From contig SDOX01000122.1 of the NCBI GenBank assembly GCA_004565275.1, positions 880,642 through 944,641 on the forward strand: 64,000 nt of DNA, written 5' to 3'. The notes beneath the pieces were generated by a model that did no database searches, was not told the origin of the DNA, and saw only the letters and a list, made by a program, of their open reading frames with translations. Both the position numbers and the translations under genes were made by a program. This DNA is from Nannochloropsis salina CCMP1776 (taxonomy: Eukaryota; Sar; Eustigmatophyceae; Eustigmatales; Monodopsidaceae). Shown here piece after piece: positions 20,267 through 31,900 of the stretch. Numbering within the stretch: the stretch's first letter is position 1; each line of letters starts with the position of its first letter.

Positions 20267-23200
20267 ATGAGCGACGAATCCTCGGCTGCTAGCTCAGACG
20301 ATATGAGGTATACGCCACGGAGGCGGTACCATTTGCATGATGCAGCCGAACGAGGAGACTTGGAAATAATGCGGCGACTGATTGATGTGAAGTCTTTGGG
20401 AGAAGGTGGCAATCAAGGTGGGAAGGGGGAGGAAGGTTCAGTGAATATGGATGTGGGCACGCAAGGAGCCGCAGCAGCGGAGGGGGAGGAAGGAAAAGAT
20501 GAAAAGGGGGAGGAAGAAGAGGAGGAAGAGGAGGAGGAGGAGGAGGTTGACAGCGAGGACGATGAAAGCTACCATGGTGGGGAAGAAGGGGAGGAGGAGG
20601 ACGAGGAGGACGACGACATTGACGATGAGGAGATGATGGTCGTCCCCATGCCCGTCCAAGCGGTTGATGTGAACGAGAAGGACAATTTTAACTGCACCCC
20701 ATTGCACGTTGCGGTCCAGGCTCGGCAATTGGAAGCCATGCGTCTTTTATTGGACTCAGGAGCCCGGGTGAATAAAAAATCAGAAGGCTCCACTCCTTTG
20801 CACACGGCATTGGCCGTGGGCTCTCTATCGCAGCACCGAGCTTTTGCCCTCGCCGCTGTCCAACTCCTGGTGGAGAGAGGGGCCGATGTGACCCTCAGGG
20901 ACGACTGCCACCACACACCGCTGCACTTAGCTGCCTTCCACGGACTCACGGAGTGTGCGAAATTCCTGCTTTCGGAGCAAGGGAGGGCGGCGGAGTGTTT
21001 GGAGGTGAAGGATCGGATCGGGTGTCGGCCCATGCATCTGGCCGCCCACCAAGGGCACGCCGCCACCCTCCAAGTCCTGCTGGCGGGGTGCACGGACGTC
21101 TCCTCGGCCTGCAAAGTGGGCGATCTCCGAGGCATGACGCCTTTGCACTATGCCTGCCAGAATGCGTGCTGGGATGCTTCAGGCGTCCTCTTGGATCAGG
21201 AGCCCGCCCTCGCCAAGAGCAAGGACAAGCAGCAAGTCACTCCGGGACAAGTGGCCAAACGCGCCGGGCACGCGGTGCCTCAAGCGTTACAGGCAGCCTT
21301 GGGCCTCTCCGATGCCACGGATACTCCAGCTTCCGGGGCCCCTGTGGCCACCCTCCTGGTCGCAGACCCCACTTGCTTGGAACACAGGACCTGTGCTCCT
21401 ATCGTCCGGGCAACCTTTTGCGATCCTCCCCCCGAAAATGTGAACCGCCTCAAAGTCCTTCTTGATCCCGACACTGGGGTCCTCCACGCCGATGAATTCG
21501 CCACTGCGGGCGTGGAATGGTGTCGGGAGGCCCCGGAAGCCCCCTTGGCTGACCTGTTGCGCGTCCACGACTACGACTACGTGCGACGCATTCAAAGGGT
21601 ATGCGCGTCCCTCCCCGACGAATCGCACAGCATCGGGCATTTGGACGGAGATACGGCTGTGTCTCGCGCGTCCTGGCTAGCGGCCTTGCGGGCAGCGGGG
21701 GCTACTTGCTTGGCGGTCGATCGCGTCATGGCTGGAGCCAACCGCAACGCGTTTTGTGCGGTGCGGCCTCCCGGGCACCATGCCGGATCCCGAGGGGTGG
21801 TGAAATGCGACCCGGAGGATCATGGCAGCCATGGCTTTTGCCTGCTCAACAACGTGGCCATCGCCGCAGCCTACGCACGTCACCTGTACCGGCAGCAGGG
21901 AATACGGCGCGTGGCAATAGTCGATTTTGACGTGCACCACGGGTAGGTGGAGAGATGGGTACAGGGCAATGCTCTCCAGCGCCGCGACGAGGACGACGCC
22001 AAGAGGACCCTGAGACATGGAGGAGCTCCGTATCATATGTCTTTATCAGCTCTCATTTTCCTCTCTCTTGACTCCTCCCTTCGCCTCTCTCCCACCAGGA
22101 ACGGTACAGAAGAGATCATTGAGAACCTCGTCCCCAGGGAGGAAACATTTTCCTTCGCCCAGGTGGGCGACAGCGTCAGCAGCGGCAGCCACGGGCAAGA
22201 CAGTCATGCGAGCCGGAAGGCCATGGGCCTTCCATGGTGCGAGGCAAGCTTCCGCGCCACCAAGTACAAGCCCTGGCTGGATGAAAAGGACAAGGAAGAG
22301 GTCCTGTTCGTCTCGGTCCATGGCCATGGAGGGCGGGATTTGCGGGGGCTGGGCACGTTCTACCCGGGGTCGGGGCAAACGCGTGTCCCGACGATCAAGG
22401 GCATGGCGACTGGGAAGACCGAGGAGGGAGAAGGGGAGGGCGGGGGGAAAGAGGGTGAGACGCTCGTGTTGGATGTAGGGATGGGCTTGGTAGACTCGGC
22501 CGAGACCGTGCCAGGCACGTCCAGGGTGGAATGGCGGACAGCGATGCGAAAGACCGTCTTGCCCCGGCTCGCGGCGTTCAAACCGGATATGGTCTTCATT
22601 TCCGCAGGCTTCGACGCGCACCGGAAGGTGAGACAAGGGCAGGAGAGTGTAGCAGTGATTCTTCGGGCCTGGCTTTGAGAGTGCAGCAGTGAGGCTTCGG
22701 GCCTGGCTTTTCATGACCCACCCACCCCACTTCCCTTCCTCTCTTCTTCCCCTACTTGCCCTTGGATGTGACAGGATTCTATCAACATGGGCTACCTCGG
22801 CCTGATTGAAGAGGACTACGCGTGGATCACCCGGCATTTGGTCCGTGTCGCGAACACCTTCTGCGAGGGGAGGGTGGTCAGCGTCTTAGAGGGTGGTTAT
22901 CGCATTGAAGGCGGCGTGATTTCCGCTTTCGCGCGCTCCGTGGCCGCCCATGTCCGGAGCCTGGTGGAGGGAACACGGCATCGGGAGGGGTGGAGTGAGG
23001 AGGACCTGGCCTGGGAGGAAGGGCTGGAGCGCCGGCAGCAGGAAAATCGGATCAAAAAGATGCAGGAAAGAATGGCGGGGATGATGGGATTGTTGGGGAA
23101 TGGGGTCGAGGGCGGCGGAGAGGGAGAGAACGGGACGCCGGTGGCCTCCAATGTCCCTGCTGCTGCGGATGTGAAAGGAGAGGGGTCGGCGCCGGAAGAG

Positions 23201-23362
23201 GCGAAGGGGGACGAAGGAGGGGGAGGGGGGAGGAGGAAACGACGCGCGGCTAGTGGGAATGTGGATTACGTGGCACTGATGAAGAAGATGAAGGAAGAGG
23301 AGGCGAGGTTGAAAGCAGAAAAAGCGGGAGTGGAGCAAATATCAGCTCCGGATTCTACTTAA
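20267..23362 (+). CDS. Ankyrin-repeat histone deacetylase, class II type
   Basis: Three exons, 20267-21942, 22099-22627 and 22775-23362, join in frame to 930 residues. Residues 1-365 hold an ankyrin domain with several clear units (TPLHVAVQARQLEAMRLLL, TPLHLAAFHG, RPMHLAAHQGHAA, TPLHYACQNA). It is interrupted after the first unit by an acidic tract of Glu/Asp at about 20500-20640. The deacetylase domain runs from about 380 to 790. The His dyad is in RPPGHHAG (about 504-505). The zinc ligands are in DFDVHHGNG, which spans the first exon junction, and in ISAGFDAHRKDS, which spans the second. The active-site Tyr loop reads LEGGYRIEGG. These are the class II signatures, so the enzyme is predicted to remove acetyl groups from lysines in histones or other proteins. 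The last 100 residues are charged, with a KRRAA-type basic patch suggesting nuclear location. The start was chosen at the first ATG of the frame. Confidence 0.93.
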
Positions 23363-23677
23363 GGGGGGGATGATGAGCAGGAAAGAAAATTGGATGCCAC
23401 CCGATCTGGAGATCGAGACGGCGGGCAGCCTTCGACAGGCTCTGGCTTGGAGTTCAATATTGAAGGAAAGGTTGGCCGAAGCGATGTCGCTTGTTGTAAG
23501 GATAATTGGACAGGATCGTATTTGAAGGAAGCTTTGAGTACACGAAAAATGAGGGCCCTTGGCAGGTATCCGAGTGAGTCAGATTCCAATGTCAGCTCCG
23601 AGTGAGGTTTCTTTCAACGACCCTCCCACATCCAAGCCTCTTACATTCCACGTCCATTCACTCGGCATGCACCCGCC
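23363..23677. other. Convergent intergenic spacer, 315 bp
   Basis: 3' regions of the ankyrin-HDAC gene (+) and the UDP-sugar pyrophosphorylase gene (-). Nothing else recognised. Confidence 0.55.
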
Positions 23678-25441
23678 TCACACATCCAGGAAACGGATCG
23701 GTAGCGTAACTTCCATCCCACCTACCCGTCCGCCCAGTCCCTCTCCTCGGTAGGAGACCAACGGACTGATCTCCGAACCCTCTCCCCCCCTCCCCTCCTC
23801 CCCCCCTCCCTCCCCCTGGCCCACCACCTTCCCCCCCGCCCTGCCTACCCATCGTACTGCCTCTGCGGACAGCATGTCTCGGGCCCTTTCCGGGGTGTCG
23901 CTTCCGCTCCCGGGCGCGTCTTTCACTGGCACAAATGCGTCTTCTCTCCGCACTTCCCACAGAGCCACGCGTTCGGAAAAGGGAAGCACATCGAAAATGA
24001 ATGCCTCCAGCTTCACCCCCGCGACCTTTTCTGTCACGGGGACGGGGGAGGTCGAGGCAAAAGAGGTGGGAAGGGCGGGAATCATCTTCCGAGCAGCATG
24101 ATAGACGGCGCCAAAGCGGGGGAGGACGACGTTCTCCACGAAGTCCAGCGTCAAGAAATGACTGCAGATATTCCCCGCCCCGTATACCAGCTTGCCTTCC
24201 TCCCCAGCTTTGCCCGCTTCTCGCAGCGTCGTCATGCTTGTGTCCATCTCGCTGTACTCAACCACCGCCGGTCGCCCGTTTTTACGGACCATTACCCCTA
24301 CCTTCTCCTCTGCCGCCTTCTTCCACACCACCATATTCCCACAGTCGCTCTTTCGGGCTAGGCAAAATCCTAGAAAGGTCGGGTCCGCCACTTTTATGAG
24401 GACATTGTCCACGCTAAACACGTGGAACGCTTCGATTCCGCGCGCGCGCATGTCTGCCAAGGCCCCTGTCCGGGCGAGCGAGGGGTAGATCCCTTACGGG
24501 AAGAGAAAGTGCAGGAGAGAGGACGTGAAGACGACAGACAGGTGAAGAGGATACCAGTAATAACTGGGCTATGCTGGAGTGAATGCATCCTAAAGACTCT
24601 TGCGTTCACGGTCGCGCGGTGGGGTATGAGCGAGAGAGGGCAAGCAGGAAGGGAGACCTACCGCTTCAGCAAGAACTTTCTCTGCCCACGGCCAAAACTT
24701 ACCCCCATTGCCATCCGGTGCCTGTGCAAGCGATGTAGGTGACTCCAACAGCAGCTTTCCTTTCAAATCGAAGCAGGGCATGGTGCCCTGCCGAAAAAAA
24801 AAGACGTCCGCGGGGCACAAGCCAAAGTAGTTGTTTTCCTTGAAGAAGTCCTGAGTCTTCTCATGGTTCAAAGGGCTCGTCATGACGTAGAAAGGAATGT
24901 GCTTCCGTGTTGATCCCTCATTCGGGCAGTCCTTACCTTCAGGACTACGCAGGAACCTCTCCGCTGCCAATGCCGACACTCGCAAGATTCTTTCCGCTAG
25001 CAATTGAAAGATGGACTTTCCAGAAGGCAAGCCAATGTCATACATTCCTTTGGGTCCGTCAAATCCGAGCCGCGTGCCCTGTCCACCGCTCAAAACCAAG
25101 GCAGCAACCTTTCCGTGGCCGATGGCATCTAGGCCCATATCCTCCCACTCTCGCAAGAGGGCAGGGGAGGTGGTATCTGCCGAGGCCAAATCAGACAGCG
25201 GTGCAATTTCGTCATTCCCCGCAGCTGCAGCAACGGACGCCGATGGCTCGATTCCGAGTCCGTTAAAAATGCGATTTAATTCAGGAAGATCAAGGGTTTC
25301 GATTTGTGTGAGGAGGCTCGCTGTCTCTTCCGGAGTGGCGAGGCCAGCGTCGACATAACTGAGGACATGGTCTTGACACGCGTCTCTCAAAGCAATGCGG
25401 ACTCGAGCAATGCGCTCGGCAACGTCATGGTCGTGAGGCAT
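23678..25441 (-). CDS. UAP1: UDP-N-acetylglucosamine (UDP-sugar) pyrophosphorylase
   Basis: Makes UDP-GlcNAc from GlcNAc-1-phosphate and UTP for glycosylation and wall polymers. Two exons on the minus strand, 25441-24703 and 24492-23678, with a 210-bp intron (GGGG|gtaagt ... cgtaag|GG), give 517 residues, the usual family length. The nucleotide-binding motif LSGGQGTRLG begins at about residue 117. It is followed by GPKGMYDIGLPS, FFRQGTMPC, the substrate-binding APDGNGG that spans the intron, and VDNVLIKVADPTFLG. The C-terminal end EISPLVSYRGEGL is also typical. The start at 25441 (MPHDHDVAERI) fits the family N-terminus. The frame is open further up to an ATG at 25648, but that extension looks like 5' leader. 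Eukaryotic UAPs can accept GalNAc-1-P as well, so the exact sugar is not fixed by sequence. Confidence 0.95.
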
Positions 25442-26047
25442 GCGAAAACCTGGGAACTGAAAGGGCGGGGAAGAGGACTCGTGAGAGACCTTATCGCCCG
25501 GAAAGGCAACAGAGAAGCCGGAGCGATCATGGCGGTCCAAGCGATTCCCCTTCTTTTTGACCTTGACTTGCAGCTGAACCATCCCCTTTGCCCGCCCGGC
25601 ACAAAGCACACGTAGACATAGACAGCGTGTATACCCAATATTTATCATCCGTCCGGACGAGGATATTACTGCGGCCGTAAAGCTGTGCCCTGCGGGTGGC
25701 GCTTGCTCTTTACCATCGAAGCACTACGAGAACAGAGCTTAGTGGGCAGTGACACATCGTCGAGCCAGTCTACTTGTCAATTCTGGGCATTTGCGAACGC
25801 ATGTGATGTGACGGATGCTGGAAATTTTCATTGATGACCACAATTGTCTCGTTTTGGCAGAAAAATAGGACACTTTGTCAGAAAGGGATGCCCTCTTGCT
25901 CCTTGTAGCATGGGCTATGAAGGAGTGGCCTTCCACCAACTTGATGTCTCTACTCACGAGTAACGGAGGTTTTGCATTTCACCGATCCCCTTTCCTCCCC
26001 TTCTTCTAACTGCAGGAAACGCAGAAATTTTCTGGAAGTCGATTGAC
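25442..26047. promoter_or_regulatory. Divergent intergenic region, 606 bp
   Basis: Between the UAP gene (-) and the PP2C gene (+). Presumed to hold both promoters and 5' leaders. No element named. Confidence 0.4.
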
Positions 26048-28103
26048 ATGGGTAGTCATCTGGCCAAGCCCATCACCGGTAAGTCGTGTTCCTCCCTCTA
26101 GGTCTGGAATGAGACCAAATAATTCAAGGAGATGAGAACGAATGAAATTTGGGTTATCCATTACTTTTCGTGCGCTCGTATGAAACCGCCTTTGCGTCTC
26201 AAAACGCGTATGAAATGCGTAGAAGGGAAGAGGTGGGTAATGGACTCCTGAACCCTCATTTCTGCCTACCCGCTATCTCCGTGCATTGCCCCACTGACAT
26301 GCTTTATTCAGAGAAAGAATCGTACGAGAGTAATGCACATGGGCTAAATTTTGGGGCAGCCGCGATGCAAGGCTGGCGGGTGGAGATGGAAGACGCTCAC
26401 ACGGTGATCGAGACTATGGGTAAGACAAGCGGGTGCCTGGGAAGGAGAAGGCGTAGTCAACCCCCGAGACCGAAGCCCTGCTGGCAACAAAGGTCTGGCG
26501 TCGGTGCGCAGGCTGATGAGTGCGACCGTAGTGTGAAAGAAGGATTCGAGGATCTAAGAGCCGGGAGGAAGAGGGGAAAGGAAGACACAGGGGTATCAGG
26601 GGCAGTGTCTGACAGACAACGCGCTGATTCTCGGTGCCCGATGAAGTGTCCCTTGATAATCCTCCTTTGATTCCCGAGGCCATGCAGCTGCCCTGGTCGT
26701 CCAGAGTAGATTGAAGCCGCCCCGCTCACCTCTCCCCTCCTTCCCTTCCTCGGCCGGGACCTCAGACCCGGAGCTGGAGGGCCACTCTTTCATCGCAGTC
26801 TACGACGGGCACGGGGGGCAGTATTCCGCCATCTATGCGGGGAAGCACATGGCGGATTTCGTCAGACGGACGGTGGCTTACACGGAGTACAAGACAACCA
26901 AGGACGTGGCCCACCTCCAGGTGAGGGTTCTCCCCTGTGTCTAGACCGCCCTGTCGCTTTTGTTCGGAGCCAGTGGGGAGGCTGCGTCTTCGATTCTTAC
27001 GATTTCCCCGCCTTGGTTGTACGTTGCTTACGGTCCCGAACCGTGCTCTCTGTCGCCTCCCTTTTACCTGCTTCTCGTCAAAAGAAGGGCTCCACACGAG
27101 CGATCCACTTCTGTTCCGTGGCGAGGGACACTTGACACTCCCCGCTCACCGCTTCTGGCTCTCCCTTCCCCTCTTCCTCCATTTTCCTGACCACCCAGAC
27201 CGCCATCCACTCCGCGTTTCTGAATCTGGACGAGTCCCTGAAACTCCAAGATGAATTTGTCCACAAGCACGATACCAGTGGATGCACGGCCATTTGCGCC
27301 ATCATCACGCCTTCCCATGTGGTGGTTGCCAACGCCGGCGACTCTCGCGCGGTCATGTACACTACAAAGGGCACCCACCAGCTCTCGCGCGACCATAAAC
27401 CCTACCTGGAGGACGAGCGGAAGCGGATCGAGAGCGCGGGGGGGATGGTGAGCATGCAGCGGGTCGACGGGGACTTGGCCCTGTCGCGGTCATTGGGAGA
27501 CTTCCAATTCAAAGACCGGTGAGTCCCACGGGGGTCCCGTCACTGCCGCCGTGTGAGGGTGGATTTGGATTTATGGTGTCCGAATTGAACTTCCGTGTGA
27601 CTCTCCTGCTCCTCTTTTTGCCCATTTTCAACGTGTTGTGGCGTGAGGTGACGCCGCCATGACCTCTCGCCCCTGAGCGCTCCTGATCCTTATCCCCACC
27701 TATCCTCCGCAGAAACCTTCCCCCCGAACGCCAAAAAGTCACGGCCGTGCCCGAGGTCCAGGTGCACGTACGGGATTCGGAGAAGGACTTGTGTCTCCTA
27801 CTCGCCTGCGACGGGGTCTGGGATGTCTGTGAGAGCGCGGAGGCCGGGCGCATCGTCTTCGACATCCTGGGGGACGGGGAGAAACGGATGGCCTTGGTCG
27901 CGGAGGAGCTCTTGGACCAATGCCTATTGCGGTATTCGAAAGACAACATGTCGGCGGTGGTCGTTGGCTTTGCCAAGTTGTGGGAGGAGCACGGCAAGGA
28001 GGGAGAGGGGGTGGAGGGGAGGCGGCGAAGGAGGCAGCCTGCGGGGGAGGAGGAATCGAACGATGGAGGAAAGGCGTCAGAGAGGGGAAAGGAAGAAAAG
28101 TAG
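26048..28103 (+). CDS. PP2C-type protein serine/threonine phosphatase
   Basis: Metal-dependent phosphatase that removes phosphate from Ser/Thr. Five exons, 26048-26078, 26312-26419, 26766-26920, 27199-27518 and 27713-28103, join exactly in frame to 334 residues; all donors and acceptors are GT/AG. The first coding exon has only 31 bases. PP2C motifs follow in order: GWRVEMEDAH (metal ligands Glu37 and Asp38), FIAVYDGHGG (Asp60), SGCTAICAII, VVANAGDSRAVM, LALSRSLGDF, LLACDGVWDV and KDNMSAVVV. All metal-binding acidic residues are present, so it should be active. The last 45 residues are a charged, disordered tail rich in Gly, Arg and Glu. No transit peptide is visible, so cytosol or nucleus is likely. 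The substrate is unknown. Confidence 0.95.
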
Positions 28104-28917
28104 ACGCTGGAAGAGCTGATGTTTTATCGTGAGAGGAGGATCAAGGCCGACACGGGGGGAAAGAAGACCATAGATTAGTTGCCTATTTGCCGATAAATTG
28201 AACCAGTAATGGCGCGAGCACCAGGAGCAGCATCCACAGCTTTTGCAGCAGCCGTGTCGGCAGGAGGGGGGGGTCGGTAAGCACATGCCAAGAAAGAGGC
28301 CGAGGAATGGTGATATCCAACGCATGGAGCAGGAAACGAGAAGAAAGAGACAAGGAGTGCATGTGAAATGGATGCGCGTCATCGGGAGCTGGATTGCATG
28401 AGCAAACATTCGGGAAGCGTGTAAGCAAATTGCTTCAACTGATGTGAACATAGCGGTGCAATTCTATACGATGGGACAGTTTTGATAAACAGTGAATTCT
28501 GATCCCAGCGATAAGAGAGGCGGTCGCTTAAACTTTTCTGGCTGGCATGTGGCTACATTCGAATGGGAGCCAAGAGGGAAGAGCAACAGAGCCTCCCATC
28601 CCTGCACTTTTTCTAAAATTGACAATAGCAACAACTGTTTTGCGAATTTGCCGGAAAGAGTGAAGATTAAAGTGCATTTCTCTGCAAGTCCCTAAGTATT
28701 ATGTGCATGCATGTCAAAAAATAATTCAAGCCAGCGGGCTTGATAGCCCTAGAAGCACAAAACTACCAAGAGCGCGGAGATTCAGGGGCCTTCAATGGGT
28801 ATGTCGCTATTAGCTTTCATGACTTTTAAGGTATGATCATCCCCGATGATATTTCACTGCCAGTAGCGCTGCAGCTCCTTCATTTCACAAGCCCATCCAT
28901 TCCCCGCTTACAACACC
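28104..28917. other. Convergent intergenic spacer, 814 bp
   Basis: Between the PP2C gene (+) and the SR140-like gene (-). Contains short frames without family resemblance. No RNA gene or repeat seen. Confidence 0.55.
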
Positions 28918-31900
28918 TCACCTTTTCCGCTTAGCCTGCCTCTCCTCCCCGCTGCCCCCCCCGGGACCCAAAGCATCCACCTTTCCCTTCCCTCTCGACG
29001 TGATCACAGCACTTCGTTCCACGACCACGGCCGTCGCCACGCCCAACCCCTTCCTCTGTGCCAGTGTCTGGGTCTCCCAGGTCGAAACCATGGCTTGCCT
29101 CCGCTCCTGGACAGCCGCCTCGATGCTCTCCACATTTTCCCCCTTCGCCTCTAAATCGTCCCGGAAATGAAGCAAGCCGGTCTCCAAGGACCGCAGCATG
29201 GCCCGCCTCGCCTCCTCTTCCTGAGCCGTCCACTGCGGCGGGGGCTTCTGCTGATGTTTTCCGTGGGAATGCGGTCGACGGTGTAGCTCCTCCTGCCCGA
29301 GGGGCCCCGTTCCCAGCGCTTGGCCGATCGAGATGGTCCGGCCCCCGTCCTCGTCATCGTCGGAGGAGGAGGAGGAGTAAGTGGCCTCGCCCGTCCGCCT
29401 TCGCTTCTTGGCTTTACCCGCCGCTATTGCCCTCCTGCTCCGGTCACCAGGCCGCGTGCTTTGTCCAGGGGCTCTTGCTTCAGAGGCAAGGGCGGAGAGG
29501 TCGAGGGGGCGTCCGTCCACATCCTCCCCTTCGCTGTCCTGATCGTCATCGCCCCGAGCCCAGCCGTACTTGCTGCTAAAGATGCTCGTGGACGCTTCGT
29601 CCATGGGCTTTCCATCCACTTCCTCCTCGTCTTCCTCCTCCACCTCCACCTCCACCTGCCGCAGAGGAGCCGCCGACGCCCCTGGCCCATACCGCGACAT
29701 TTCGGACGCGCTCGACCCGCCCGCCTCCCACTCCCCTCCCCGTGCCCCCCTCCCTCCACGCGTGTCACCTCCCGTCCACCTTCCTCCTTCCAACCGCTTT
29801 TCCCCCGCCGCCTTTTTCTTCACAAATTCGTCCAAGCGTTTCATCTTTCGCAAGAGGAGCACGAGCGGACACTCCGTCGTCAAGCCCGCCTGCCGCGCCT
29901 GCCGAACAAGGGCGTCTCGCCCCTTCTCCAGATCTTCCTCCTTCCCTTCCTCTTCCCCGCCCTTTTCCTCCCCCTCTTTCTCCAGGTCAACCGTCAAGGT
30001 AGCCTCCAAGCCAGCAATGAACAAAGGAGGGTAGATGGACCACTCCCCCCACACTTTCAAGACCTTCAGGAGCTTCTCCTCGACGTGCTGGGCAGTGAGC
30101 CTCCCCAACACGGCCAAGGAGTTGTGGAAGGCAGAAAACACGTAGGGCAGTGCGAGTTGCAATGAGGTTCGATAGGTAGAGGCGTTCCTGACACCGGCCG
30201 AGGAGTTGTGCAATATGTCTGACACCAGATAAAGACGGGCCACCCTCCGGGCGAGGGACACAGGCTGTTCCCCCGCCAGATCCTCTGACCATCCCTTCTC
30301 CGCACACAGACTCTCCTTGAGCAAGCCCACCACCTCCTCGCTCGCATCGGCATGGTCCAGGGCGAATCCCATCCCCTCCTTGATTTTCGCCCGCCCTCCG
30401 TCCAATGCCCGCAGCAAGGCAACAAAGGTCTCGTAGTCTTTCCGGGAGAGGCGAGAAGAAGGCGCCCGCCCCCGCGCAATGTCCCGTGCCCGTTCGGCCT
30501 GCCTGCCCGTCAAGAAAGCAGCCGCGGGCATGACAGCTTCTTGCCCCTCATCCCCAGGGGCCCCTACCCGCCCCCGACCTTCCCCCCTCCGACTCCCGCC
30601 CGGGCTACGGCTTCGGCTTCGGCTGGCGCTGTGGCTTCGATTACGGCGACGTCGACCCCTTTCTCGGCTCCTGCTCCTCTCCCTGCTTCTACTCCTGCTC
30701 TCATGGCGTCCACCCCTCTCCCTCTCTCTCGACCGACTCTGCCGTCGATCCTTCCCTCGGCTCCGGCTTCGGCCCCTCTCCCCCGCCTCCTTTCTCCTCT
30801 CTGGGCTTCGACTCCGCCCTCTATCCCGGCCTTTTTCCCGTCCTCGCTCCCCATAGTCGCTCGTTTTCTCCTCCTTGGCCTGTTCTTTCACCTCCCGCCG
30901 GTCGCGCCAAGCCCCCGGGATGGCGGGAGGTACCCAGAATGGACCGTCGACGGTCATTTGAAAGGGCCGCACCCGCCACCTCGTCTCCGTGTCGCCCATC
31001 AAAAAGCTGAAGACGCGCCACCGGTAAAAGAGAGCCTCCGGCGAGTCCCCCTCCCACAAGAAGCGGAAGCGTGGGTTTTGGCTTTCGGTCACCTTCAGTC
31101 GTTCCTCCAGGGGCCCGCCGTCCTTGGCAACAAAGCGGGCGGTCCGCGAGATCAAAAACTCCACGTCTTTATCCTCCGGGAAATGCACCGGGAGGACGAC
31201 ATCCCCTGGCCCCGGTTCCTTCTCCTCCTCTTCCCCTTCCTTCCTCCGAACTGGCTCCCCTTCGGGCGATCGGGATCGGGAGCGGCCGTACCTCCCACCA
31301 CGCCTCCCTCTGCCCTCATCCTCCCCGTCATCCAGGCGAGGGGGCTCCTGCACTACGCGGCTGCTGATACTGGTCGCCCGACGCAAGGCCTCTTCCAAGG
31401 GATTGGACGAGAGGGAGGAAGGGGGGGAGGACGCGGAAGAGGAAGTCGAGGTTGGTGGCCGAACTGAAGAGCCTTGTCCAAGGGCCGCAGCTGCCGAATC
31501 CGCAGCCACAAGCCGTCCTGTTGCTTCCCCCTCCCCTCCGGCTGGACCCAACCCTGCTTGCAGAGCCGTCGTCAAGCCCGCTCCTGGCAACTCCCCGTCC
31601 CCTCCCCTCCGTCCGCTTCCCTTCAGGCTCCTCCCCTCCTCCTCGGATCCGGAGGCACCGTGCAGGGCGCTGGGAGGGAGGCTGAGACCAGGCGGGAGGG
31701 CAGATGGGCTCACAAGCGTCGATGGGGAGAGGTTCGCGAGTTTTTTCACGGCTTTACTCCAGCCGATCCCGATCCGATGGTCGTCCAAGAGGAAATCCTG
31801 GAGCTGGTCTTTGGCGTCTTCCGCGTCCGCGCGCGTGTAGAAGGAGACAAAGCCCGTGTTCCTCCCACGTGCCCGCTCTTCCTCCGAGCGTGGCCACATG

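Noticed and set aside
30352-31467. A 371-residue Pro/Ser/Arg-rich frame antisense to the SR140-like gene
   Set aside because: It mirrors the RS-rich region on the other strand and has no recognisable domain.
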